Source of the DNA: Candidatus Mediterraneibacter pullicola
GTDB taxonomy: Bacteria > Bacillota > Clostridia > Lachnospirales > Lachnospiraceae
Direction of reading: 5' to 3'
Assembly: GCA_019117065.1 (NCBI GenBank)
Contig: DXAK01000035.1
Location: forward strand, 1 to 50,441
DNA length: 50,441 bases
Shown: one piece after another, positions 9,892 to 17,975 of the stretch
Position numbering within the stretch: the stretch's first letter is position 1
Layout of the letters: the number at the start of each line of letters is the position of its first letter
The notes under the pieces: generated by a model
The model's input: the letters and a program-made list of their open reading frames with translations, nothing else
Database searches by the model: none
What the model was told of the DNA's origin: nothing
Translations under genes and position numbers: made by a program

Positions 9892-11112
9892 TTAGGCTTT
9901 CCACACATATTTTCCTCTCTCACCCGTATCATAAAAATCTGCGAATGAAAGTTTGAAGATATTTTTCCCTATACCTCCCACATAAATCTGTTCTTTTATA
10001 ATATACTGCCAAATCCCGCTATTAGAGATGTCTCCTTGGAGCAGGATTCCTCGAAGTTTCCCATCCCGCAGAATTGCCCTGCGATAATTGTACCTATCTT
10101 CTTCTGTCAAGACTTCATCGCCTTCCTGCGGGAGAATCGCTCCCAGACAAAGAGTCACAAGTCCAAAAAAGTTGATCGTATTCTTCTCCGCAAACATGTC
10201 CGTATAGGTTTCATTTCCTCCGCACATATTGCGTGCCGCAATTCGCCCTTGTTTCATGGCATTCGGCCAGATACCGGAAAGCCCAGTCACATCGCCTGCC
10301 GCATAGACGTCTTTTACATTTGTCTCCATGCGGCTGTCTGTCCCAATCCCACGCTCACATGCGATACCGCTGTCCTTAAGGAACTCATCTGCCGGACGCA
10401 CACCCGTTGCGGCAATAACAAAATCACAATCAATACGTTCGCCCGAATCAAGGACGACTCCGCAAATATTTCCGTCTGTTCCGCAGAGCGTCTCCTGCAC
10501 TTTGCATCCGAGCCGGAACTGGACCCCTGCCTTTTCAAACCGTTCCTGATATTCTCTGGCTGCGTCCGCATCAAGCTGCACTGGTAAGATCTGAAATGCC
10601 ATTTCCACAACAGTTATCTTTTTTCCCTGCTCAAGCAGTCCATATGCTGCATCCAATCCTACCAAACCGGAACCAATCACCAAAATATGCTCCTTGTCCT
10701 TGATCATGTTATCGATCTTCTGCGCGTCGGAAAGATGACGCAGACCGGATACGTTATCTGCCTTTCTAAGGTCCCCTACCGGCGGGATAAAGCTCTGCGC
10801 CCCAGTAGCGATTAAAAGCTTGTCATAGGCAATCTGTTCGCCTGATTCAAGAACTACTGTTTTGGCTTCCGTATCGATCGACACTGCCTTTTTTCTAACA
10901 AGCGTAATCCTCTTTTTCTCAAAAAAGCCCTCCTCTGTAAAGTCCAGTTCCTCCGCAGTTCTCTCATGGGACAGATATTTGTGAAGCATGCAGCGGGAAT
11001 GTACTTGTGAATCCGCTGATATCATAAGGATCTCGGCGTCCTTTTTCAGTCTTCTTATCTCATCGGCCGCAGTAATTCCTGCGGCTCCTGTACCTATAAT
11101 CACATATCTCAT
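9892..11112 (-). CDS. FAD/NAD-dependent oxidoreductase of the CO dehydrogenase operon
   Basis: A 406-aa pyridine nucleotide-disulfide oxidoreductase (NADH oxidase/rubredoxin reductase/NirB-like). Visible motifs are the N-terminal FAD site (GTGAAGITAADE), the central NAD site (VIGSGLVGLDAAYGL) and the second FAD motif VYAAGDVTG near residue 275. It is the third gene of cooS-cooF-oxidoreductase, with only 3 bases after cooF and its GAGGAGG ribosome site inside the end of cooF. In such clusters this flavoprotein is thought to pass electrons from the CooF ferredoxin to NAD(P)+ (FNOR role). That role is inferred from context; an NADH oxidase function is the alternative. Confidence 0.88.
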   Translation of the reverse strand: MRYVIIGTGAAGITAADEIRRLKKDAEILMISADSQVHSRCMLHKYLSHERTAEELDFTEEGFFEKKRITLVRKKAVSIDTEAKTVVLESGEQIAYDKLLIATGAQSFIPPVGDLRKADNVSGLRHLSDAQKIDNMIKDKEHILVIGSGLVGLDAAYGLLEQGKKITVVEMAFQILPVQLDADAAREYQERFEKAGVQFRLGCKVQETLCGTDGNICGVVLDSGERIDCDFVIAATGVRPADEFLKDSGIACERGIGTDSRMETNVKDVYAAGDVTGLSGIWPNAMKQGRIAARNMCGGNETYTDMFAEKNTINFFGLVTLCLGAILPQEGDEVLTEEDRYNYRRAILRDGKLRGILLQGDISNSGIWQYIIKEQIYVGGIGKNIFKLSFADFYDTGERGKYVWKA

Positions 11113-11115
11113 CCG

Positions 11116-11562
11116 TCACACCTCCTCCACGTGAATCGCGCCTTTGGGACATGACTTCACGCAGTTAGGCTCACCGCCGTCCTGCTCGCAGAAATCACAT
11201 TTGATCACTTTAGTCCTTGAGACACGATCGGGCTTTAATACACCAAACGGACAATTCATCACACACATAAAGCAAGAACCGCACCGCTTTTCATCATATG
11301 TCACAAGTCCACTCTGAGGATCCTTTTTCATTGAACCGCTCATGCACGACATCACACATTCAGGCTCATCACAGTGTCTACAGAAAATGGGTTTATACGT
11401 TCCGTCCCCTGTCTGATAGATAAAGTTTCTGCTCTCGCTAGCCGGATCGGTTAAATCCAAATCATATATGCTGCCAGGCGTCTTCCGATGCGCCTGCATA
11501 CACGCCACGGAACAATTCCGGCATCCGTCGCATTTTTCGTATTCTACGATAATCCTTCTCAT
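11116..11562 (-). CDS. cooF: CooF-like 4Fe-4S electron-transfer protein
   Basis: A 148-aa ferredoxin-like protein with four cysteine clusters: KCDGCRNCSVAC near residue 11, CRHCDEPECVMSC, RCGSCFMCVMNC and a final CDFC...CVKSC, enough for four [4Fe-4S] centres. It takes electrons from the CO dehydrogenase B/D clusters and hands them to a partner, here probably the adjacent flavoprotein. The ATG at 11562 is chosen because AAGGAGG lies 8 bases before it and it falls 13 bases past the cooS stop; a more upstream ATG would overlap cooS and lacks a ribosome site. No energy-converting hydrogenase genes are in the window. Confidence 0.92.
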   Translation of the reverse strand: MRRIIVEYEKCDGCRNCSVACMQAHRKTPGSIYDLDLTDPASESRNFIYQTGDGTYKPIFCRHCDEPECVMSCMSGSMKKDPQSGLVTYDEKRCGSCFMCVMNCPFGVLKPDRVSRTKVIKCDFCEQDGGEPNCVKSCPKGAIHVEEV

Positions 11563-11575
11563 CTGCACGCCCTCC

Positions 11576-13459
11576 TTATATATGAAGCCCAGAGCGCTTT
11601 TCCAAAATGATCTTTTCCAAGATATCCGCGGATTCTTTTGCATCAGAGTTAATGATAACCTGTCCTCCGGTCAGAGCTTTCATATCCTCAGTAAGAAGCT
11701 TGACAGCCACGCCGCTTCCCGTTACAAACGGGGGAAGTCCCAGATGAAGAGGAAGCCCAAGGGCAAGTCCGAAACATCCGTCTGCCAGAGCCTGCTCCTC
11801 CAGCCACTGAGCCGCCGACAACACAAGCGGAAGCTGGGGAAGATCCACGCCAATCTCCTCTGCAAGCTCTGTAGCTACTATCTCGAGTCGTCCAATCGCC
11901 AGACAGGGGCCGAAATTCAGCACAGGCGGGATTCCCAATTTCTTACAGACAGCACGGAGTTTCGGCCCGGCAAGTTCCGCCGCCTCCGGGGTCATCAACC
12001 CACAGTTCTCGATCCCTCCTGAGGAACATCCTGCCGTGAGTACAATGATATCTCTCGCTATCAGTTCTTTTGTCAGTTCCACAGTAAGGACGTCATGTCC
12101 TCCCGCCGTCAGGTTAGAGCATCCAACAACGCCCGCCACACCTTTGATATCTCCAGACACGATCAAGTCGATCAAGGGCTTCCAGCTCCCGCCGAGGAAT
12201 TCTTTTAAAGATCCTTCGCTCACCCCTGTAAGCGTGTGGTCGTTCCCATGATCTTCTTTAAGATTCAGCTTTATAGCGGGTCTTCTCTCTTTATAAACGT
12301 CGATCACTTTTTCGATAATCTCTTCTGTCACCCGGGCACGGTTCTCAAAGTCAAACTCTTTCAACTCTGCGTTTGCTTTTTTCGCCACACTGTCAATACA
12401 AAATTGTTTGATATGCAGTTCATCACAAATCGGTTCAATCCCCGGGAGCGTACAGTTGAATTCAGATATCACCGCGTCGATAGCACCCGTAGCCAAGATC
12501 GCCTCGCTGGTGTAATTATTACCAGCATGCCCGTCAAACACCTCTTCATAGTGCTTTCCTCGAAGCTGCAGATCCTGCCCCACACAGGTACATCCCACGA
12601 GTTTGAATCCTTTCGCACCGGCCTTCTTTGCACGCTCTATTACATCGTCTTCTATAAGACGTTTTTGAAGATATGTAAACATCGAGTGCTGATGTCCCGT
12701 AATCATAATGTTAATATACTCGGGATCAATCACCCTCATCCCCACTGGAGCCATCCTAAGCTCAGGCTCTCCAAGTACAATATCATTGAGTAGATTTGTC
12801 AGGGTCAGCCCGTAAATCCCCGTAGAAATACCAAGTTTCAGACAGTCTTTGAGCATATCTACAGGATCAGAATTCAAGTTTGTAGAACATTTTACCACTC
12901 CGTGAAAAACCTCTGATTTGGCTCCTCCCGGAAGGATTCCTAGTCTCTCCCAGTTGTCGTATCTAGGCGCATATGCCATCTTTTTGACCAGCTTCATCTT
13001 CTCATATTCAGGAAGGTACAGATCCTCAAGCACCGCGTCTGCCACCATCTCTGCACGTTTATGTACATCCTCTTCGCGAATTTCAAAAATATCCGCCAAC
13101 CGGTTTAGCGCGTTTACGCCCTTGATCTCCCCTTTTTTCTGTGCTACATCTTTTACATTGCGGGCAGTGTTCTCCACTACGTGGATATAGCATCCTGAGC
13201 CTGCGGACACCGCGCGCAGAAAATTTCTTGCTACAATCGTGTCTGCTGTGGCACCACATATACCTCTTGGTGCCTCAGGTGTGATGCGGCATGGCCCATT
13301 TGAACAGAGCCGGCAGCAAACTCCCTGAAGACCAAATGCACATTTTGTACTCTGTCCTTCCACCCTGTGGTGGGATGTTTCAAAGGGAAGTTCCCTGATA
13401 AATCCCTCCAGCGGTTTGTCCGCGCTCTCACATGTAGTGCACCCATAACACTGATTCAT
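11576..13459 (-). CDS. cooS: anaerobic carbon monoxide dehydrogenase, catalytic subunit
   Basis: A 627-aa Ni-Fe CO dehydrogenase (CO + H2O to CO2 + 2 e- + 2 H+), cytosolic homodimer. Cluster ligands are complete: Cys40 and Cys48 (D-cluster), Cys49, Cys52, Cys57 and Cys68 (B-cluster), and for the C-cluster the GHQHSMF histidine and cysteines in VGCTCVGQ, FNCTLPG, VVGCSNL, TAGCSSGG and FGPCLAIG. A further CX2CX2C (Cys4, Cys7, Cys10) sits at the extreme N-terminus. AGGAGG lies 8 bases before the ATG. No acetyl-CoA synthase genes are adjacent, so it looks monofunctional: CO oxidation for ferredoxin/NADH supply or CO detoxification. It is probably controlled by the Rrf2 gene upstream. Confidence 0.97.
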   Translation of the reverse strand: MNQCYGCTTCESADKPLEGFIRELPFETSHHRVEGQSTKCAFGLQGVCCRLCSNGPCRITPEAPRGICGATADTIVARNFLRAVSAGSGCYIHVVENTARNVKDVAQKKGEIKGVNALNRLADIFEIREEDVHKRAEMVADAVLEDLYLPEYEKMKLVKKMAYAPRYDNWERLGILPGGAKSEVFHGVVKCSTNLNSDPVDMLKDCLKLGISTGIYGLTLTNLLNDIVLGEPELRMAPVGMRVIDPEYINIMITGHQHSMFTYLQKRLIEDDVIERAKKAGAKGFKLVGCTCVGQDLQLRGKHYEEVFDGHAGNNYTSEAILATGAIDAVISEFNCTLPGIEPICDELHIKQFCIDSVAKKANAELKEFDFENRARVTEEIIEKVIDVYKERRPAIKLNLKEDHGNDHTLTGVSEGSLKEFLGGSWKPLIDLIVSGDIKGVAGVVGCSNLTAGGHDVLTVELTKELIARDIIVLTAGCSSGGIENCGLMTPEAAELAGPKLRAVCKKLGIPPVLNFGPCLAIGRLEIVATELAEEIGVDLPQLPLVLSAAQWLEEQALADGCFGLALGLPLHLGLPPFVTGSGVAVKLLTEDMKALTGGQVIINSDAKESADILEKIILEKRSGLHI

Positions 13460-13561
13460 TTGTAATACCTCCTCTTGACTTTCTCTGAAATGATCTTCCA
13501 GTGATAACAGATCTTTCGATTAAAAGTGGATAAAAATTATCTAGTTTTTATTTAAAAATAT

Positions 13562-13589
13562 TGCCCGCAGGTCCTGCCTTAAGCGGGCA
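13562..13589 (-). terminator. terminator between the Rrf2 gene and cooS
   Basis: Stem TGCCCGC / GCGGGCA with a 14-base loop, followed on the minus strand by ATATTTTTAAAT. It lies 8 bases past the Rrf2 stop, so cooS is probably transcribed from its own promoter in 13460-13561 rather than by read-through. Confidence 0.75.
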
Positions 13590-13597
13590 TTTTCATA

Positions 13598-13993
13598 TCA
13601 GTCATCTAAAATGTCTCGAAACATCTTTTCTTTCAAAAGATCTTCCACCGCATACTGGATTGACAGCAGCTCCTTGTGTACCTTGCAAGTAACCTTGTCT
13701 GTATTACGGCTGCAAAAATGATGTACACAATCCATCACCGCAAAGTCTGGCTCAATCGCAGTTATCGTATCATAGAGTGTCAACTCTGATAACTGTTTCT
13801 TCAGACGGCAACCGCCTCCTGCGCCGCGGACAATCTCAACTACACCGGCATGCTCTAATTTCTTGACGATTTTGTAACAAAACGCCTCCGGTATTTCCTC
13901 AACCGCGCATATCTGGCGGATGCTTTTCTTTTCTCCGTCCTTCAGCGCACGGACAACCCGTATCGCATAATCACTTTCTCTCGTAAACAACAT
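13598..13993 (-). CDS. Rrf2-family Fe-S transcriptional regulator
   Basis: A 131-aa Rrf2/IscR-family protein. The N-terminal winged helix (MLFTRESDYAIRVVRALKDG, then the wing VRGAGGGCRL) is followed by a cysteine-bearing loop DCVHHFCSRNTDKVTC, with spacing CX4CX8C, which in this family binds an iron-sulfur cluster that senses redox, iron or small-molecule status. It lies directly upstream of the CO dehydrogenase operon in the same direction, with its own promoter (14015-14043) and terminator. A role in controlling cooS is an inference from position. Confidence 0.9.
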   Translation of the reverse strand: MLFTRESDYAIRVVRALKDGEKKSIRQICAVEEIPEAFCYKIVKKLEHAGVVEIVRGAGGGCRLKKQLSELTLYDTITAIEPDFAVMDCVHHFCSRNTDKVTCKVHKELLSIQYAVEDLLKEKMFRDILDD

Positions 13994-14014
13994 ATTATCA
14001 CCCGATTTGTTAAA

Positions 14015-14043
14015 AGTATATCAATCTAGACCTTTTTTGTCAA
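14015..14043 (-). promoter_or_regulatory. promoter of the Rrf2 regulator gene
   Basis: On the minus strand TTGACA, a 17-base spacer, then TATACT, about 22 bases before the ATG. The spacer holds a CTAGAT sequence that recurs in the cooS promoter region near 13537-13542, a possible shared Rrf2 half-site. Confidence 0.8.
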
Positions 14044-14131
14044 CCTCATATTCTTCTCCTGCACTTGTAAAAATACACAAAATTTCAGAAGTTTTTTTAT
14101 TACTTTTCCCAATATGCTTCCTTCAAAAATA

Positions 14132-15514
14132 CTACATTTTCAAAAACGCACGGTATCCTCTCACGGCCTCATACACATCCGTCTTGCTGGTCACCTCATA
14201 AGGCGCATGCATATTCAACACCGCCACGCCACTGTCAATGACCTCCATCCCATAATTTGCCATAATGTAGGCAATGGTTCCGCCGCCGCCCAAGTCAACT
14301 CTTCCAAGCTCTGCAAACTGGTACGCTACTCCCGCGTCGTCCATCGTTTTGCGCAATGCTGCAATATACTCGGCGTTTGCATCGTTGGAACCAGACTTCC
14401 CGCGGCTTCCCGTAAACTTATTAAATGTAATTCCGTTGGCGAAGAAAGCGGAGCTGCGTTTTTCAAATGCTTCTGCAAACATGGGATCGTACGCTGCGCT
14501 CACATCAGAGGAAAGCATCCTTGATCTCGTCAGTGCACGACGAACCTTCAGCTCAGATTCGCCTTCTGTCATGGCGATCAATTCCGCCACCGTGTTCTCA
14601 AAGAACCGTGAGTGCATTCCTGTTGCTCCCACACTTCCAATCTCCTCTTTATCTACAAGGAGACAGCACCCGGTTCTCTTTGCCTCTGTCACATCGAGCA
14701 TGGCGAACAGCGATGTGAATGCGCACACTCTATCATCCTGTCCATAGGAGAGGATCATGCTCCGATCTATACCGCAATCACGTGCTTTTCCTGCGGGAAC
14801 AATCTCCAGTTCCGCAGAAGCGAGATCCTCCTCGTCAATAGCGTACTTCTCTTTTAACAGACGAAGGACATTTCCTTTCACAGCATCTTTCTGCTCAGCT
14901 GCTATGTTTGCAATGGGACAATTACCGATAAGAAGATCCAGTTTCTCCCCTTCAATTACTTTGGACGCCTTCTTCTCAAGCTGCTCTTGAGCTAGATGAA
15001 CGAGCAGATCTGTAATGACAAATACCGGATCTGACGCTTCCTCTCCGATACACACCTTTACTACTGTACCATCCTTTTTCACAATAACCCCATGCAGGGA
15101 GAGCGGCTGCGCTACCCATTGATATTTCTTAATCCCCCCGTAGTAGTGAGTATCAAGGTAAGAAAATCCTTCATTCTCATAAAGGGGATTCTGTTTCACA
15201 TCGATACGTGGAGAATCGATATGCGCTCCGAGGATATTCATACCGGTTGAGATTGGCTCAGATCCGATGCGGAAAAATGCAAGCATCTTGTCCATGTTCA
15301 CTGCATAAACCTTATCCCCGACCTTCAGACTCTCACCGGCCGCCTGCACCTCCTCCAAATTTCTGTATCCGGCTGCCTCCGCCATACAGATACTTATCTC
15401 TACACACTCGCGCTCTGTTTTCCCTGAATCAAGACAGGTTTTATATTTCTCATTGATACTGTCAAGTTCCTGTAACTGTTGTTCATTGTAAGTTGTCCAG
15501 ATATTCTGCTTCAT
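14132..15514 (-). CDS. M18-family zinc aminopeptidase
   Basis: A 460-aa cytosolic metallo-aminopeptidase of family M18 (aspartyl aminopeptidase/aminopeptidase I type), which removes N-terminal residues from peptides with a two-zinc site. Metal and catalytic segments are visible: LGAHIDSPRIDVKQNPLYE (first zinc His/Asp), VDKEEIGSVGATGMHS (catalytic and bridging acids), a central DP segment, and NMHAPYEVTSKTDVYEA near the C-terminus (last His ligand). Length is typical. AAAGGA lies 10 bases before the ATG. The left end of the REP-associated transposase element is only 22 bases upstream of the start, so its promoter must lie in the element or beyond it. Confidence 0.95.
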   Translation of the reverse strand: MKQNIWTTYNEQQLQELDSINEKYKTCLDSGKTERECVEISICMAEAAGYRNLEEVQAAGESLKVGDKVYAVNMDKMLAFFRIGSEPISTGMNILGAHIDSPRIDVKQNPLYENEGFSYLDTHYYGGIKKYQWVAQPLSLHGVIVKKDGTVVKVCIGEEASDPVFVITDLLVHLAQEQLEKKASKVIEGEKLDLLIGNCPIANIAAEQKDAVKGNVLRLLKEKYAIDEEDLASAELEIVPAGKARDCGIDRSMILSYGQDDRVCAFTSLFAMLDVTEAKRTGCCLLVDKEEIGSVGATGMHSRFFENTVAELIAMTEGESELKVRRALTRSRMLSSDVSAAYDPMFAEAFEKRSSAFFANGITFNKFTGSRGKSGSNDANAEYIAALRKTMDDAGVAYQFAELGRVDLGGGGTIAYIMANYGMEVIDSGVAVLNMHAPYEVTSKTDVYEAVRGYRAFLKM

Positions 15515-15535
15515 TTAGTTTGTTTCCTTTCTTTT

Positions 15536-15572
15536 CGGGGACGTAGTAAAATCGGATTTTACTACGTCCCCG
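15536..15572. repeat. left outer palindrome of the RAYT element
   Basis: A perfect 18-bp inverted repeat around a single G; the arm is CGGGGACGTAGTAAAATC. It shares its core with the palindrome at 16456-16500. Neither strand has a T-run directly after it, so it is not a standard terminator. Confidence 0.9.
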
Positions 15573-15584
15573 ATTAAAATTGAC

Positions 15585-15614
15585 GGTGACCCAAATTGAA
15601 TTTTACCCCGTCCC
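15585..15614. repeat. left arm of the inner 30-bp inverted repeat
   Basis: Starts GGTGACCCAAATTGAATTTT and ends ACCCCGTCCC. It matches the reverse complement of 16418-16447 at 28 of 30 positions, placing matching ends on both sides of the transposase gene. Confidence 0.88.
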
Positions 15615-15621
15615 TTTTCTA

Positions 15622-16389
15622 CTATTTTTCCATTATACAACTTTTTACATAACGATACAATCGTTCAGATTTTGCTTTTGATATTCTTAATTCCGTTTGA
15701 AGTTTATTTTTATACTGACGTCTCGTTTCAATATTTTCAATAATCTCCCGGGGCTCTTCAACCCCATTCAAATGCGCCTCCTGATTCAAAAGCCGCAACG
15801 CTGCTTTTTCAAACTGCATTTCAACCTCTTCCGGCACATCTATAAATATCTGTTTTTGTATTTTTTGATGAAAATCAAGAAATTCTTCAAAATCAACAAA
15901 TTCTGACTGGTAAATTTCTATTGCTTTGGAATGTATTATCCGGCTTTTTCTCGTTTCATATTCCTTAAGGCTTGAAAAAGTATAATTTTCGGGTGTTTTT
16001 ACGACATGTGCGTTTACCGGATTCATGTGAATATATCTGATACAATTCCAAAAATACTGCGATGTTTCTACACATTCACTTTTAAATCTATCCTGAAAGA
16101 CATGACCGTTCCGATTATGTTTAAAGTTGTAATATTCTGCAAATTCCGCCAAGACAATGGCTAAATAACTAGATAAGAGTTTCAGATCAACGCGAATTAA
16201 AATATGAAAATGCGTCGACATAATTGCATATGCATATATTTCAATATCACGATCTTTGAGATGTTTCAGAAGAAGCCTGATAAAATTGTTCTTCTCTCTT
16301 TTCTGTTTAAAAATGGGTTCTCTGCTTATTCCTCTTGCTATCACATGATATAAATCTGTGCTGCTTCTTTTGCGCGCGGTACGCGGCAT
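15622..16389 (-). CDS. REP-associated tyrosine transposase (Y1/IS200-like)
   Basis: A 255-aa HUH-type transposase of the TnpA_REP (RAYT) group. The N-terminus MPRTARKRSSTDLYHVIARG is typical. The HUH motif is THFHILI (His60 and His62), and the candidate catalytic tyrosine is at AEYYNFKHN (Tyr86/87), followed by the RNGHVFQDRFKSE signature and the CIRYIHMNPVNA helix. The ATG at 16389 is preferred because GGGGTG precedes it; an ATG 19 codons upstream would place coding sequence in the repeat. The frame appears intact. RAYTs cut and move single-stranded REP hairpins, which fits the palindromes here. Confidence 0.93.
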   Translation of the reverse strand: MPRTARKRSSTDLYHVIARGISREPIFKQKREKNNFIRLLLKHLKDRDIEIYAYAIMSTHFHILIRVDLKLLSSYLAIVLAEFAEYYNFKHNRNGHVFQDRFKSECVETSQYFWNCIRYIHMNPVNAHVVKTPENYTFSSLKEYETRKSRIIHSKAIEIYQSEFVDFEEFLDFHQKIQKQIFIDVPEEVEMQFEKAALRLLNQEAHLNGVEEPREIIENIETRRQYKNKLQTELRISKAKSERLYRYVKSCIMEK

Positions 16390-16417
16390 CCTGTCACCCC
16401 TTTCATTATTTGTATCA

Positions 16418-16447
16418 GGGACAGGGTAAAATTCAATTTGGGACACC
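16418..16447. repeat. right arm of the inner 30-bp inverted repeat
   Basis: Starts GGGACAGGGTAAAATTCAAT and ends TTGGGACACC. It is the inverse of 15585-15614 with two mismatches. It ends 29 bases upstream of the transposase start. Confidence 0.88.
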
Positions 16448-16455
16448 TTATTTTT

Positions 16456-16500
16456 TATTCGGGGACGTAGTAAAATTCGATTTTACTACGTCCCCGAATA
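16456..16500. repeat. right outer palindrome of the RAYT element
   Basis: A perfect 21-bp inverted repeat around a TCG loop; the arm begins TATTCGGGGACGTAG. It ends 1 base before the glyS stop codon at 16502. On the minus strand it is followed by A-rich rather than T-rich sequence. Confidence 0.9.
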
Positions 16501-16501
16501 A

Positions 16502-17902
16502 TTACCACTCAAATTTTTTTTCAAAATATGCCTTCAGATCCTCAATTTTAATCCTTTCCTGTTCCATCGTATCACGGTCACGAACAGTAACAGCCCCGTC
16601 TTCTTCTGACTCAAAATCATACGTCACGCAGAACGGAGTCCCGACCTCATCTTGCCGGCGGTAACGCTTGCCAATATTGCCTCGGTCATCGAACTCGCAG
16701 TTATAATACTTGCACAGCTCTGTATAAATCTTCTCCGCCCCTTCGTTCAATTTCTTAGAAAGTGGCAGCACACCGATCTTCACTGGCGCTAAAGCTGGAT
16801 GGAAATGAAGTACCGTACGCATATCTGGCTTTTCTTCCGTACCGATATTTTCCTCATCATACGCACTGCACAAAAATGCCAGCACCATACGATCAGCGCC
16901 AAGCGACGGTTCAATAACATATGGGATGTATTTCTCCTTCGCCTCGTCATCAAAATAGGTCAGATCCTGACCAGATACATTCTGATGCTGTGTCAGGTCA
17001 TAATCCGTACGGTCCGCGATACCCCACAACTCGCCCCAGCCAAATGGGAAGAGAAATTCCACATCGGTCGTTGCTTTACTGTAAAATGACAGTTCTTCTT
17101 TATCATGATCACGATAACGCACTTCATCGTCTTTAAGCCCCAGAGAGGACAACCAGTTTAAGCAGAAGTTCTTCCAATAATCGAACCACTCCAGATCTGT
17201 GTCCGGTTTGCAGAAAAACTCCAATTCCATCTGCTCAAACTCTCTTGTACGGAACGTAAAGTTTCCCGGCGTAATCTCATTTCGGAAAGATTTTCCAATC
17301 TGAGCAATTCCAAAAGGCAGCTTCTTTCTGGAAGTACGTTGTACATTTTTAAAATTCACGAAAATACCCTGCGCAGTCTCCGGACGAAGATATACGGTAT
17401 TCTTTGCCTCCTCGGTCACACCTTGAAATGTCTTAAACATCAGGTTGAACTGACGGATATCCGTAAAATTATGTTTGCCACAGGTTGGGCATGAGATCTG
17501 ATGTTCCTCGATAAACGCAGTCATCTGTTCCTGAGACCATCCGTCCACAGATCCCTCTAAAGTAATCCCCTTCTCCTCGCAGTAGTCCTCGATCAGTTTA
17601 TCGGCGCGAAAGCGTTCATGGCACTCCTTACAATCCATCAACGGATCACTGAATCCACCCAGATGTCCGGACGCCACCCATGTCTGAGGATTCATCAAAA
17701 TTGCGCAATCCACTCCAACATTGTATGGATTTTCTTGCACAAACTTCTTCCACCATGCCCTTTTCACATTGTTTTTTAACTCCACACCAAGATTGCCGTA
17801 ATCCCATGTATTCGCAAGCCCGCCGTAGATCTCAGACCCCGGATATACAAATCCCCTTGATTTTGCCAGCGCTACGATTTTATCCATTGTCTTTTCAACC
17901 AT
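16502..17902 (-). CDS. glyS: glycyl-tRNA synthetase (dimeric class II)
   Basis: Charges tRNA-Gly. The 466-aa protein is the alpha2 eukaryote/archaea-like GlyRS, not the alpha2beta2 type. Visible are the N-terminal [20 protein letters not shown] segment, class II motif 2 ([21 protein letters not shown]) and motif 3 ([15 protein letters not shown]), then the anticodon-binding domain ending AYFEKKFEW. Two CX2C pairs ([10 protein letters not shown] near residue 91, CPTCGKH near residue 138) suggest a zinc-bound insertion. GAGGA lies 9 bases before the ATG. It follows recO by 73 bases, so era-yqzL-recO-glyS probably form one transcription block. Confidence 0.97.
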   Translation of the reverse strand: MVEKTMDKIVALAKSRGFVYPGSEIYGGLANTWDYGNLGVELKNNVKRAWWKKFVQENPYNVGVDCAILMNPQTWVASGHLGGFSDPLMDCKECHERFRADKLIEDYCEEKGITLEGSVDGWSQEQMTAFIEEHQISCPTCGKHNFTDIRQFNLMFKTFQGVTEEAKNTVYLRPETAQGIFVNFKNVQRTSRKKLPFGIAQIGKSFRNEITPGNFTFRTREFEQMELEFFCKPDTDLEWFDYWKNFCLNWLSSLGLKDDEVRYRDHDKEELSFYSKATTDVEFLFPFGWGELWGIADRTDYDLTQHQNVSGQDLTYFDDEAKEKYIPYVIEPSLGADRMVLAFLCSAYDEENIGTEEKPDMRTVLHFHPALAPVKIGVLPLSKKLNEGAEKIYTELCKYYNCEFDDRGNIGKRYRRQDEVGTPFCVTYDFESEEDGAVTVRDRDTMEQERIKIEDLKAYFEKKFEW

Positions 17903-17975
17903 AGTTTATGTTCCTCACATTCTTTTACTCAATTGGTACTTATTATAACGGGTGTATCCATATTTTTCAAGGGAT

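Larger units (their letters stand above)
15536..16500 (-). mobile_element. REP-associated tyrosine transposase element bounded by nested inverted repeats
   Basis: A compact 965-bp unit between glyS and the M18 peptidase gene. From the outside in, each end has a long near-perfect palindrome containing GGGGACGTAGTAAAAT and then one arm of a 30-bp inverted repeat; the single gene lies between them. The right palindrome abuts the glyS stop codon (1 base between) and the left one lies just before the M18 ribosome site. The arrangement matches a RAYT gene with flanking REP-type hairpins. No target duplication is evident by eye, as expected for HUH single-strand transposition. Confidence 0.8.

Noticed and set aside
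15536-16500. Outer palindromes of the RAYT element as transcription terminators
   Set aside because: Neither arm is followed by a T-run on the transcribed strand; the sequences are shared, transposase-linked and symmetric, which fits REP-type ends better.
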